Shown here one piece after another: positions 1 through 10,547 of a stretch of 64,000 bases of DNA; within the stretch, counting starts at the first letter, position 1; every line of letters starts with the position of its first letter. The position numbers were made by a program, and so were the translations under genes. The stretch lies in NCBI GenBank assembly GCA_024036415.1, contig JAMWET010006607.1, forward strand, positions 1-64,000. The letters are read 5' to 3'. This DNA is from Prochilodus magdalenae. Lineage: Eukaryota > Chordata > Actinopteri > Characiformes > Prochilodontidae. The notes below the pieces were generated by a model that was given only the letters and a program-made list of their open reading frames with translations, was not told the origin of the DNA and ran no database searches.

Positions 1-778
1 ATAAAGAACAGGTGCGGATGTTCGGGTGTTTTTACTACTTTATTACTAAAATACTGATACAATAAAAATCTTTTCGTTTATTAATGACTAGTAAGACGGG
101 CAGTTTAAAACTTGTTTTCCATGGTGTTTTCCTATTACATTTACCTGCATTGTTACCACTACAGTTTTTCCCCCCCCCCACTCATTATATGACATAAAGT
201 AAAATAAGGGAGAGTAACTGTAACTGCTAAACTGTATGTAAAATAAGGCAGGGGGAGTTTTAGGTTTCAACTTGTTCACATTATTTTACAATCTCATAAT
301 GGTCTTGTTTACTTAAACACTCACTAAAATTTCTGAATTATTGATTTCGCATAACAATATGCAAACTGACATTTAATGAATGAAGAGACAATACAGTTAC
401 TGTAAAAATTAACCAGATCAGTACCTACTCATTACCACACTTGTAAAGTGCTAACCCAGATTTTAAATATGTTCTTGTTGTTGGCTATTTCTCAACGTGA
501 CTAACAATGGTTGGTATGAAATCCAGGGTAAAACAGAAGTGCGGGACTCGAGACAGCTGCAAATAAGCTCTGAACTGCGACTAGAGTAGACAAAGTGAGT
601 GTTGTGTGGGACCTAATGGGTGTAATGACACGCCTCCATCTCTCCTGCCTCCACATCAAAGCTATGTCACCCATGTGGCTGAGTAGTTACTGATGCCTAC
701 GTTGTTACCATAGCAACCTATGCAGATTGGTTAGTAACGTCTGGACATATAAATCTGATGTGGTTACTATATATATAT
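1..778. other. AT-rich intronic sequence, no gene seen
   Basis: This is non-coding, mostly AT-rich sequence downstream of the visible fam184a exons. Short ORFs here look random. The one notable site is an X-box at 704-717. Confidence 0.5.
704..717. promoter_or_regulatory. perfect RFX-type X-box
   Basis: GTTACCATAGCAAC matches the RFX consensus GTYNCCATRGNAAC at every position. RFX proteins bind such imperfect palindromes, often near ciliary genes. The motif match is direct; function in an intron is inference. Confidence 0.5.
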
Positions 779-1027
779 ATATCGTCACTGTCCAAAGAAA
801 AACAGGTATCTCCAAAATGGCAACTTTACAGGAGAGGCCAAAAACCTCATTTAATTTGAATGTAAATCAATGGAACCAGACATCTTTCCAAGCAGTTTGG
901 GGCCATTTCTGTTGGTCCGTTCTTCATGAAATTCCCACACAGTGTAAACAGTAGCTCAAGTAATCAAATAAGGCATAAAAGTAAAAATCAACAAAAATGG
1001 AGATACATGTTTTTCATTGGACAGCGA

Positions 1028-1033
<6 letters not shown>
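779..1033 (+). mobile_element. MITE family M, copy 1
   Basis: This 255-bp copy starts ATATCGTCACTGTCC and ends with the inverted form GGACAGCGACGATAT. The inverted ends extend about 36 bp, including GAAAAACAGGTATCTCC. The interior carries the family block GGCAACTTTACAGGAGAGGC. A TA lies at each boundary. It runs into a TA microsatellite on its right. Seven copies of the family occur in the window, with no coding capacity. Confidence 0.85.
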
Positions 1034-1065
<32 letters not shown>

Positions 1066-1078
1066 AATGATGATATAT
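1031..1078. repeat. TA-rich microsatellite
   Basis: A (TA)n run begins at the right end of MITE copy 1 and decays into mixed AT sequence. It probably expanded from the terminal ATAT of the element. Confidence 0.85.
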
Positions 1079-1079
1079 A

Positions 1080-2880
1080 TAATCATCAGATTTTTTTTCT
1101 CTTTTTTTTTTGTATAATTGCATTCATTTTGTACATGTACATTCTTTTGTAAATGGAATGTGGGTTGTGCTTCACACCCCTTTCCCAACTGGATGGCTCT
1201 GGGGACAGCAAGATAACTCAGCTCAGCTAAAACATGTGGAACGTTTTTTCTCCAACTGATGATTGAAATCTTGTTAAAAGAGAATCCCAGGACGTAAGCA
1301 AATTAACTACGAGTTGAGTTTGCTTTGAAACCTAAAGGTGAGACCTCTCATCCTATCAAAATCCACCCTGACACCTGATTTATTAAATTATTAGGCTTGA
1401 CATGGTAACTCAGCAGAGGATGGACATAATATTTCTTTCTTATGCCTTGTTATGTCTTTCAGTCTTAACCAAACATTTCACACACAGCAGCTGTAAACTC
1501 AGCAACTAAAAGTTTATTATAGGAAATAAATACACACAGGTAAAGCTTATTTTATGTTACTATAAAAAGTTTTGATTTACAGGAATGTTTTTTCAAATTT
1601 GGGCAAATTAGAAAAAGCACTGTAAAAAACCCATACTTATTTTTGCTTATAAAGGCAAGTAGGCTAGCTATTTTCTAACTAAACAGTTATCATGTCTTTT
1701 ACATTCAGTTCACTTATTTTCTAAAGCACTACATCATTTACACTTTAAAGCAACCTGGACACTCACTTTTTTCCAACTGTGATAAATTATTTGTTTAAAA
1801 GACATCATGCTTGTGTTGTAAGAGTTAAGCAGCACTAAGGGGACAACGTTGACTGAGCGAAACAGCACCACAGGAGAGGCCTGAAATGATCCAGCTCTGA
1901 TAACTGGAAGCAATGTTCACCTTGCCAAGTGTGTGTTATTGTGTTAAGAGCAACACACTGATCTGTTCACCTGACGTGACTGATGACAGATGAGGGGCTC
2001 ATCTGAAAGGTGACCCTGAGCACCGTGCCACTGCTCATATGACTTTTCTGTCCTGAGCAGCTTCTGATTGGTCTACGTCTGGAGAGAGCAGATCCGGGTG
2101 TGCTGAGACCAGATGAGTTTGAGCAGACTGCGCTTCATTCTGCATAACCCCAGTTTGTGTTTTTTCTTCCCGATGGAAAGCTGCTGCACCACCCGAAACA
2201 TCAAGGCCCAGCTGCTTCAGCCATCACCATCTGTACATTCCTCCGTCTGATCAGCACTGATTAACCAAAACTGACCGGGATGCGCCCTCAGGGGCGAGTC
2301 CATTATGAGACACAGACTTTGAAAATGTCACCGTGACTCTAAATCGATTGTATTAAAGAGCAGTTTTCTGCAGAGTGGATCCGGCTGCAGAGCGAGACGG
2401 ATCTCTTACAGCTCCAGAGTCTCGAAGACTAAACATTCGGAAGCTTTATCTTAGCAGTCTATTCTTTCTTTCTTATTCTCCAACACAGCCCGACCCTCCT
2501 CTCTGCTCATTACAGGCATAAATAACAACTTCATTTATGATCTAAATTCAGAAACAGGTCTCAGGGACTTCACGGCTGCTCACTTATTAAAGGGTGCCTT
2601 TCCGTTTATTAAGGACAAATTAGAGACGCATCTGTGCACTGCACCTACGGAACTCTATTCACAAGCGCAAGACCAAGCAAGTAAGACGGCCAGTATAAAA
2701 TGCAACCTGTTCTGTGTGATTTTCATGTTTACCACACATCAACGCAGCATGTAAGTATATAAATCTGTAGTATATTTGTGGTATTATCACTATCGTTGGG
2801 GTTCACTTGTGGGGTATACCCATATATAGCTGAGTTATTATTCATTCATTATGAGGTACATTGGTTTGGTTTGGTGTGTG
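1080..2880. other. intronic single-copy sequence
   Basis: No gene, exon or repeat is recognised. The part from about 1980 to 2420 has higher GC and more CpG than its surroundings. On the minus strand it has no coiled-coil reading frame that could be the next fam184a exon. Confidence 0.4.
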
Positions 2881-2882
2881 TA

Positions 2883-4215
2883 GCATACTTAAATATATCT
2901 CTGCTATTATTAATTACAGGGTATATGTGCGGCATATTTAAATATCTCTCTGCTGTTATTAATTACAGGGTACATGTGTGGCATATTTAAATATATCTCT
3001 GCTATTATTAATTACAGGGTATATGTGTGGCATATTTAAATATATCTCTGCTATTATTAATTACAGGGTATATGTGTGGCATATTTAAATATATCTCTGC
3101 TATTATTAATTACAGGGTATATGTGTGGCATATTTAAATATATCTCTGCTATTATTAATTACAGGGTATATGTGTGGCATATTTAATTATATCTCTGCTA
3201 TTATTAATTACAGGGTATATGTGTGGCATATTTAAATATATCTCTGCTGTTATTAATTACAGGGTATATGTGTGGCAATATTATCACACACACTCTGCTG
3301 TTATTAATTACAGGGTATATGTGTGGCATATTTAAATATATCTCTGCTATTATTAATTACAGGGTATATGTGTGGCATATTTAAATATATCTCTGCTATT
3401 ATTAATTACAGGGTATATGTGTGGCATATTTAAATATATCTCTGCTATTATTAATTACAGGGTATATGTGCGGCATATTTAATTATATCTCTGCTATTAT
3501 TAATTACAGGGTATATGTGCGGCATATTTAAATATATCTCTGCTATTATTAATTACAGGGTATATGTGTGGCATATTTAAATATATCTCTGCTATTATTA
3601 ATTACAGGGTATATGTGCGGCATATTTAATTATATCTCTGCGATTATTAAATTACAGGGTAATATGTGCGGGCATATTTAATTATATCTCTGCGTATTAT
3701 TAATTACAGCGGTTATATTGTGCGGCATATTTAAAATATATCCTGCTATTAATTAATTACAGGGTATATGGGTGTGGCATATTTAAATATATCTCTGCTT
3801 AATTATTACAGCTACAGGGTATATGTGCGGAATATTTAAATATTAGCTCTGTGACTATCTATTAATTACAGGGTATGATCGCGTGGCATATTTAAATATA
3901 ATCTCGCTATTCTTTAATTACAGGGTATATTGGTTTGGCGGGGCAATATTTAAATTATAATCCTCTGCTATTATTAATTACAGGGTATATGTGTCGCATA
4001 TTTAAATATCTCTCTGCTATTATTAATTACAGGGTATATGTGCGGCATATTTAAAATATTATCTACGACTATTATTAATTACAGGGTATATGTGTGGCAT
4101 ATTTAAATATATCTCCGCTATTATTAATTACAGGGTATATGTGCGGCATATTTAATTATATCTCTGCTATTATTAATTACAGGGTATATGTGTGGCACGT
4201 TTAAATATATCTATG
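2883..4215. repeat. 49-bp minisatellite, about 27 units
   Basis: Direct tandem repeats of a 49-bp unit of the form GGGTATATGTGTGGCATATT + TAAATATATCTCTGCTATTA + TTAATTACA. Spacing of the ATTACAGGG core is 49 bp in the clean part (for example 3011 to 3060). Units differ by single substitutions (TGTGG/TGCGG, CTATT/CTGTT, TTAAAT/TTAATT). From about 3640 to 3960 the units carry many single-base insertions and deletions, before becoming clean again up to about 4200. Confidence 0.95.
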
Positions 4216-4456
4216 CTCTAGAGCTATGATCTATATCTATATTCGTGTAGTATATTTCAAAGTATTTGTGTGATTTGTGTATCATTTATTAGTGGTTATA
4301 TTTGTGGGGCTTATTCATGAATTATTGTGTCCTTCAGTATATTTGTGAGGCATATTCAGATTTACTGTAAGGAGTATTTATGTGCTATGTTTGTATAAAT
4401 TTGTGCACTATTTATTACGGTGTATATTTAGAGCTATATTCATATTGTTACATCTC

Positions 4457-4906
4457 TGTCTGTCTGTCTGTCTGCCTGTCCCTGTCCATGTGCTCTTTGT
4501 TGTCGTGCCCCATGTGCGTCTGTTTTGTTTTGGTCATGTGCCCCTCCTGTCTCCGCCCTCTAGGTCCCGTGTTTGTAGCCCCGCCCCTTCCCAGGTGTTC
4601 CGAGTTAGTCTTTGTTCTTTTATATGGCCTGTTGTCCCCTGTGTGTTGGCTTGGTGTTTTGTGTTCTTGCAGTATGTTTGATTCCATGTTGGATGTTTGC
4701 GTTTTGGTTTCTTGTTTGATTATAGTTTGGTTACATGTTAGTTTGGTTTCTTGTTGTATGTTTTGATCCTTGATTGTTAGTTTGTCATCCTGTTTCCTGT
4801 TCCTTTGGTTTGCTTCTGTCTTTGGTTCGGTTTTGTTAGTTTGTGTTGCATTAAAACCACTTGCATTTACGTCCGGCTTCCTCGTCTACCCGCTCTTCTG
4901 TGACAC
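4457..4906 (+). mobile_element. possible retrotransposon LTR or 3' end remnant
   Basis: This GT-rich strand begins with a short TGTC repeat, becomes CpG and GC richer, and ends with an ATTAAA-like signal followed by CACTTGCATTTACGTCC and TTCTGTGACA. This resembles the 3' part of fish LTRs or retroelement tails. No internal coding domain or second LTR is present. The ORFs across it are low complexity and I do not call them genes. Confidence 0.3.
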
Positions 4907-5164
4907 AATATTTATGTGTAACACCTCTTAGTAAATGTGTGGTTTATTTGCGTAATATTTGGGGATCTGGAGACCTCTGTGATATGACTGCACAAAGGAG
5001 CTAATTTTGGTCACACTGGGTTGTGCAGCGGGCCACCTGAGTGGATGAATCTGGAGATTGCGATTGTGCTGAAAGACAATTCAAAGAGAAATCAGTCAAA
5101 ACTAGGTTAAGGATTTGTCTTCTGAGGATGCGACTGATCTACTTTTATCATCATATCTATGTAT

Positions 5165-5345
5165 AACGTTGATTTTTAACACAGTACATTAAGTGTTGCC
5201 TAAATAATGCATTAGTTAACGTGAAGTAAAACATGTAGCTGTTGCATGTTTACTTAACATTAGTTAAGCACTGTAACCAATACATTACTTCATGTAAGCT
5301 AGTCTATACCTATTGTAAAGTGTACCTGAGTGGTACACACATGCT
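5165..5345. repeat. palindromic MITE-like remnant
   Basis: GCATTAGTTAACGTGAAG and a diverged inverted partner (TTTACTTAACATTAGTTAAG) face each other, with outer AAGTGTTGCC-like and AAAGTGTACC ends. This pattern is common in fish foldback-type MITEs. The superfamily is not assignable. Confidence 0.35.
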
Positions 5346-5945
5346 ACGTGTGTGTTACATTATCACATGTGTAGGTGTGACATGGTGAGAAAACCTCCTG
5401 CAAATCCCGACACCCTACATCCAACTTTTGAATTACTGCTGCCGCTACAGGGCTTCAGTTCATGTGACCTTTTGACCAGTTTAATTACACCCTTGAGAAA
5501 GGAACCCACAAAGAGAGCTAATTAGCTCTACAGACTATAAATACAGCTAAAAATAAATACCTAGGAAGTCTAAAAACTTTAATTAGTATAGGATTAACCC
5601 CTTACTTGGATCAAACTGCGGATTATGCGCAACTTAACTCTGTAAGATCAAAGTATTTCGTTTTGCTTTGTCTCTGGCACTAACTTCTAGTTTCCCTCTT
5701 TCTTAAATTTAACCAGACCTTCCTGAGGATTAAAGGATCACCCTTAAAAAGAAAGGTAACATAACCTGAAGCGATGTGTGCAGACGATGTGGAGCACTAA
5801 AAAACTCTAATTACAGCCACTTCCACACACTAAGGCTGAGCTGTAGTGATTCTGATTCATCTCATAGTACCTATTGGTCAGTTACACAGACCTGAGCGAC
5901 CTGAACGACACACAACAAGTCCTACTAGAATGAAGTTGCTGCTAC

Positions 5946-6368
5946 CTTGATGTTGTTCTCGGCTGCAGTTAGGGTAGCCTGTAGTTTGTGGGACTTCTCT
6001 CGGCTCTCCCTGGCCTCATCCTGGACCCTCTGCAGCTCAGAGCGCAGTTTGCCCAGCGTCTTCTGCAGCGCTGCCTCCTGCGCCTGGAACTCTTTCCTCA
6101 GCTCTGCCTCCGTCTTCTTCCAGGCTAGAAGGTTCTCTGCCGTCATCTGCTGGGTGCGCTTCATGGCCTCCAGCTCACGCTCGTAGAAAGCCTGGGCCTT
6201 GTTCAGTTTGGCCTCGTACTCCTCCACCAGGCGCTTCTTGTCCTGTTTGAGCTCCTCCACCCTCTCAGTCAGAGCCTCTACCTCTTGCTTGTGGAGCTGG
6301 CCCAGCTTCTCCTGGTCTTTACTGTAGTTGGCATTCTGGCTCTGATGAGAGCGAAGGAGCTCTTGGAC
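5946..6368 (-). CDS. fam184a: fam184a next internal coding exon
   Basis: Read on the minus strand, this is 423 bases (141 codons), open throughout. It starts VQELLRSHQSQNANYSKDQE and ends with TAAENNIK. The acceptor is ttattacag (AG at 6370-6369) and the donor is AAG|GTAGCA (GT at 5945-5944). Joined to the exon at 7798-8229 it reads THRQE-VQELLRSHQ, which matches the order in vertebrate FAM184A. The LNKAQ.FYERELE, LRKEFQ.QEA and VQDEA stretches are recognisable family blocks. The segment continues the long parallel-type coiled coil, with no catalytic motif, signal peptide or membrane segment. In the ORF the residues before VQELL are intron, and the in-frame VAATSF tail after IK is read-through into the next intron. 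The following exon, expected to continue with a VLQKQL-like sequence, is not visible in 1-5943. Confidence 0.93.
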
Positions 6369-7042
6369 CTGTAATAAAAACAAGTGTGAGATGTGGTACA
6401 TGCAATTAGGAAGTGTAGAAAGCCACAGGCTGGCTTCTCAAAGAGTTTGACCAACTAGGACCTTCATAATGGTCATGCTCCAGTGATCCTCCAAACATTT
6501 CAAGACCTGTTTGTATTAGCAGTAATAGGAAATTGCTTATGTATACATATTTATTTATTTATTAAAGAGCCCAGTTAACAACATCTTTAGGGGGCAGATG
6601 TAATACAATTAAAATAATATAATAAAATGTCATAATAGGATTTAAAATAAAGAACAATAGATAATAAAGAAAAGTCATTACACTCATCTGACTGCTGGGA
6701 TCCAACTCTATACTATTTTCCCCCCTAATGCACTAATATAGAATCGAACAATCAGGCATTAGTGTTATGCTCACATGTACATATAGTCATGCAACAATTT
6801 GAATACCACAGTCAAATTACTAGTTTTTATTTCTCTCTAAATGAAAATTCACAGAGAACCAAGTGAAAAATAATGTTTTTATTACTTTTAATCAATTTAT
6901 TTTAAATAGTATTTATTTATTTGTGTTTGACATACTATATTATATATTTTATACATATTATTAATACATATTAAATTTATATATAAGATAAAATGAGGCC
7001 AGAGCAAAAGTTACGGCACTTTCGTTTCCTTACCAATATATA

Positions 7043-7539
7043 AGCTCACCAAACAAAACATCAGTCCCCTCTGTGATGTTCTGGGGGTGCTTTAATTATG
7101 TGGAAATGGGTTCTTTGGTTGAGCTGACAGTAAATTTAAATCTGGCAGACAACCAGGTTTTGCTTTTTGCTCATCATCTTACCAAGGAACACAATATTCC
7201 AAAGTGGCATTTCCCACGTTCACAGGGCTGCAAATTTGACTGATTGGCATGAGGAACATTCAGTAGCATTTACACATCCGGGCTGGCCCACAAAATCCCC
7301 AGGTTTGAACCCTCTTGAAAGTCTGTGGGACGACCTGGAACAACCAGTAAATTACCAGCGAGGGCATCCACCAAATCTGAACCACCTGAATGATGCAAGA
7401 GTGTCAGTGATGTGGCCCACATCCGGAAACTGGTCCAGTACATCAAATGCAATCACAGCTGTTATTGGTGCTTGTGGAGGTGTTACACACTACTAGGTAA
7501 GTTTCAGTCACAGGTGACCACTTTTTTGTCTGGTGAGCT
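7043..7539 (+). pseudogene. Tc1/mariner-like element with decayed transposase (family G, copy 1)
   Basis: The ends AGCTCACCAAACAAAA and TTTTTTGTCTGGTGAGCT are inverted repeats. TA flanks at 7041-7042 and 7540-7541 fit Tc1/mariner target-site choice. On the plus strand a broken frame keeps the C-terminal transposase block SPGLNPLESLWDDLE (family pattern SPDLNPIEHLWDELE, which carries the last catalytic residue). The element is about 500 bp against about 1.3-1.6 kb for autonomous relatives, and has lost the N-terminal and central parts. Confidence 0.75.
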
Positions 7540-7671
7540 TATTAAATCCAGTAACTGTCCAGTAATAATGTGATTAAATGTGCAGAAGTGTGTTCTCTGA
7601 GGAGGAGTGTATATCATTTGAACTACATATCTAGTTTAACCAGTTGAACTTCATCAGCTCAGTGGTTCCCA

Positions 7672-7768
7672 ACTCGCCTAGACGGTCCACATTCGTCCTT
7701 CATCATGCATTAAGAGTTGGGTAACAGCAGCCCGTCTGAGGGACCCTGAGGACCATTTGGAGAACCAC
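7672..7768. repeat. short palindromic repeat next to a fam184a splice donor
   Basis: GTGGTTCCCAACTC at the left is answered by TTGGAGAACCAC at the right, with GAGGGACCCTGAGGACC just inside the right end. This is a common short fish repeat. It ends 29 bp from the end of the exon at 7798. Confidence 0.5.
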
Positions 7769-7797
7769 CATCGTACCAGAAAAGGTCAGATTTGTAC

Positions 7798-8229
7798 CTC
7801 TTGTCGGTGCGTGGTGCGGAGCTCCTCCAGGGCCTGCCTCTTCTCCTGCTCGAATTGGGCCTGCACCTGCCCGAAGGAACGGAGCTTCTCCTCGAAGGAC
7901 CGTCGCATCTCCTCCACCTCGCGGGACATGGTCACCACCCGCTGTGTGTGCTGTGCCTCTGTGCACAGCTGCATGTCCTCCACACGCTGCCTGTATGACT
8001 CGAACTCGGCCAGCGCCTGCCGCTTCATCCGTTCGTGCAGCTCCATGGACTCCTCCAGAGACTGGATCCGCCTCTTCAGGTCCATCTCATCACTGATCTT
8101 GCTCTTGTACTGCATGATCTTCTCACGCGTCTCCGACAGGATCTGCTGCACCTCCTCCTCGTGTGCCTCCTTCAGCGTCTGGATTGCCGCCTCGTGCTCG
8201 TCGTTCTTTGTGTTGAGCGCGTAGATCAC
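7798..8229 (-). CDS. fam184a: fam184a internal coding exon (N-terminal coiled coil)
   Basis: Read on the minus strand, this is 432 bases (144 codons) with no stop. It starts VIYALNTKNDEHEAAIQ and ends THRQE. A cttacccag acceptor lies at 8231-8230 and a GT donor at 7797-7796, so both borders are phase 0. The protein is almost entirely charged heptad-type coiled coil (EEVQQILSETREKIMQYKSK, LEESMELHERMKRQAL, VTMSREVEEMRRSFEEKLRS). From memory this matches the N-terminal FAM184 family region of vertebrate FAM184A closely. The EHE...IQ.LK.AHEEE pattern fits FAM184A better than its paralogue FAM184B. FAM184A has no well-established biochemical role. The GTG at 8229 is a normal Val codon and not a start: the true start lies in an upstream exon I could not find. 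The next exon continues in frame at 6368. A duplicated fish copy (an a/b paralogue) cannot be excluded. Confidence 0.93.
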
Positions 8230-8642
8230 CTGGGTAAGAAAAGGAGAAAATGAGATAAGTGAGTGTCCAAGGACTGACTCTGCTGGAAAGACCTTTATGT
8301 TACCACAGTAGAACTGAGGGCTACATGTGTTTTTACAGAGTAAAAGGTCAAGGAGAATCAGTGTGGAACAAATGTCATAACAATGGTTAAGTAAATCCTA
8401 TTGCTGACTAACGACATTTGTCCGGAGTTTGTTCACATGAGAAGACTTGCAACCGCCTAGCACACAAGGGAGTTAGTGACCTTTAAATCCAAAAGACTGA
8501 CTTCCGACCAAAAAGCTGCATTAATCGGAATACAAAGTGCTGTTCCCCCCCATCATGCAGACGTGTTTTGGGAATGAGTTCTTATATGCACAGCTGAAGA
8601 GAAACCAGGAAAGGAGCTCAATCTGACTCTGAAACCAGAATC

Positions 8643-8705
8643 AGAATCAAGCTTTATTGGCCAAGCATGTTCACACATACAAGAAATCTTTGGCTACATT
8701 AGCCC
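8643..8705 (-). mobile_element. LINE/SINE 3' tail remnant
   Basis: AAGCTTTATTGGCCAAGCAT followed by TTCACACATACAAGAAATCT is the reverse complement of a widespread fish retroelement tail (TTGGCCAATAAA...). The same tail is present in the opposite orientation at 47305-47350. Confidence 0.55.
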
Positions 8706-8749
8706 ACTGTGTACAGAGAGTGACATTACACACAGTACAAACACACCTT

Positions 8750-8783
8750 CCTAACACACACACAAACACACACACACATACAG

Positions 8784-8824
<41 letters not shown>

Positions 8825-9239
8825 AACACACATATATACATATACACACAAACACACATACATAAAAACACACACACATACACACACATGCACATACATA
8901 TACACATACACACACACAGACACATATACACACACACATATATACATATACACACACACACAAACACACACACACATATACACATACACACACACATATA
9001 CACACACACATATATACATATACACACAAACACAAACACACACATATACATACATACACACACACATACACACACACACACACACATATACATACATACA
9101 CACATATACACACACACCTATATACATATACACACAAAAACACAAACACACACATATACACACAAACACAAACACACACACACACATATACACATACACA
9201 CACACACAAACACTTACGCACATACATACGCACACACAA
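8750..9239. repeat. CA-rich microsatellite/minisatellite
   Basis: About 490 bp of (CA)n interrupted by TATA, CATATACA and AAACA variants. It gives long, spurious open frames of Thr/His or Cys/Val on both strands. Confidence 0.97.
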
Positions 9240-9705
9240 TACCTTTCATACTTGTAATCCCTACATTGTGTGGAATGGTATATTAATATTAAAGTGCTGA
9301 GTGCAGCAGTCCGGTGTAGAGGCAGATTAAGTTATGGTTATTGAAAGTGGAGTACAAGATGAAGCACCAGTCTGAGACAGTACAGAGTACAGAGAATGAA
9401 GTGATGTGTGAAACTGTTACCAAGATAACAATAAATAAGAAGTGCAATAATGGAAGAACAGGAAGTTAGAAAAGTGTCTTGAGTACGGATTCTATGTAGT
9501 TCTAGATAAATAAGAGCAGTGTGGACTGTTTGTGTTTATGCAGTTCTAGATAAATAACAGCAGTGTGGATTGTAGTCCTAGATAAAGTGTGGATTATAAT
9601 GTGCATTGTAGTGGTCAGCTGTTCATGAGTATGAGGGCATGTGAGAAGAAGCTTCTCTATAACCTGGGTGTAGCCTGTGTGTAGCTTGTGTGTAGCCTGG
9701 TTGTA
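9240..9705 (-). mobile_element. non-LTR retrotransposon (L2/Rex-type) remnant
   Basis: The text around CAGCTGTTCATGAGTATGAG, followed by GAGAAGAAGCTTCTCTATAA and CCTGG, resembles a block common in fish LINE copies. Together with the tail at 8643-8705 it suggests one old copy, split by expansion of the CA array and cut on the right by the Tc1-like insertion at 9706. Short internal direct repeats (GTTCTAGATAAATAA) occur at about 9500-9590. Confidence 0.45.
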
Positions 9706-10545
9706 CAAACCAGATTCCAAAAAAGTTGGGACACTGAATAAAAACTGAATGCAATGATGTGGAGGTGCCAACATCTAATATTTTATTCAGAATAGAACAC
9801 AAATCACAGATCAAAAGTTTAAACTGAGAGAATGTATCATTTTAAGGGAAAAATATGTTGTTTTAAAATTTCATGGCGTCAACAAATCCCAAAAAAGTTG
9901 GGACAAGGCCATTTTTACCACTGTGTGGCATCCCCGCTTCTTCATACAACACTCAACAGACGTCTGGGGACAGAGGAGACCAGTTTCTCAAGTTTAGAAA
10001 TAGGAATGCTCTCCCATTCATGTCTAATACAGGCCTCTAACTGTTCAATCGTCCTGGGCCTTCTTTGTCGCACCTTCCTCTTTATGATGCGCCAAATGTT
10101 CTCTATAGGTGAAAGATCTGGACTGCAGGCTGGCCATTTCAGTACCCGGATCCTTCTCCTACGTAGCCGTGATGTTGTGATTGCTGCAGAATGTGGTCTG
10201 GCATTATCTTGTTGAAGAATGCAGGGTCTTCCCTGAAAGAGATGACGTCTAGATGGGAGCATATGTTGTTCTAGAACCTGAACATAGTTCTCTGCATTAA
10301 TGGTGCCTTTCCAGACATGCAAGCTGCCCATGCCACAAGCATGGGATTTGGGATTTGTTGACGCCATGAAATTTTGAAACAACATATTTTTCCCTTAAAA
10401 TGATACATTCTCTCAGTTTAAACTTTTGATCTGTGATTTGTGTTCTATTCTGAATAAAATATTAGATGTTGGCACCTCCACATCATTGCATTCAGTTTTT
10501 ATTCACAATTTGTTTAGTGTCCCAACTTTTTTGGAATCCGGTTTG
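9706..10545 (-). mobile_element. Tc1-like transposon with long inverted repeats
   Basis: The ends CAAACCAGATTCCAAAAAAG (left) and the inverted CCGGTTTG end (right) start exactly after TA at 9704-9705 and before TA at 10546-10547. The inverted arms are about 185-200 bp. The left arm has two direct repeats of CCAAAAAAGTTGGGAC about 172 bp apart, the IR/DR arrangement known in Tc1-like elements. The right arm keeps only the outer one. The interior encodes a C-terminal transposase part on the minus strand. Total length is 840 bp, so the element is internally deleted. Confidence 0.85.
9942..10370 (-). pseudogene. Tc1-like transposase, C-terminal half
   Basis: The minus-strand frame contains GTINAENYVQVLEQHMLPS, then QQDNARPHSAA with the second catalytic Asp, and SPDLSPIENIW with the catalytic Glu. 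Exactly 34 residues lie between them, the D34E spacing of Tc1 transposases. The tail WESIPISKLEKLVSSVPRRL is typical of the family. The N-terminal helix-turn-helix domains and the first catalytic Asp are missing, because the left part of the frame is fused directly to the right inverted arm. It cannot make a complete enzyme. The catalytic region itself shows no internal stop, which suggests a fairly young deletion derivative. Confidence 0.85.
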
Positions 10546-10547
10546 TA

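Larger units (their letters stand above)
6369..7797 (-). other. fam184a: fam184a intron between the two visible exons
   Basis: This 1429-base intron has GT-AG borders on the minus strand. It holds an AT-rich stretch (6530-7000), a Tc1-like remnant at 7043-7539 and a short palindromic repeat at 7672-7768. No further exon is seen. Confidence 0.85.

Noticed and set aside
1980..2420. GC-rich stretch considered as a further fam184a exon
   Set aside because: The minus strand has no open coiled-coil frame or matching splice sites.
2883..4215. CRISPR-like array
   Set aside because: There are no unique spacers. It is a simple 49-bp tandem repeat in a eukaryotic intron.
4380..4766. 128-codon plus-strand frame rich in Cys, Leu and Ser
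   Set aside because: It lies in the GT-rich LTR-like segment, overlaps a second frame, and has no domain.
8657..9286. Long open frames on both strands (up to ~209 codons)
   Set aside because: They are translations of the CA microsatellite: Thr/His/Ile on one strand and Cys/Val on the other.
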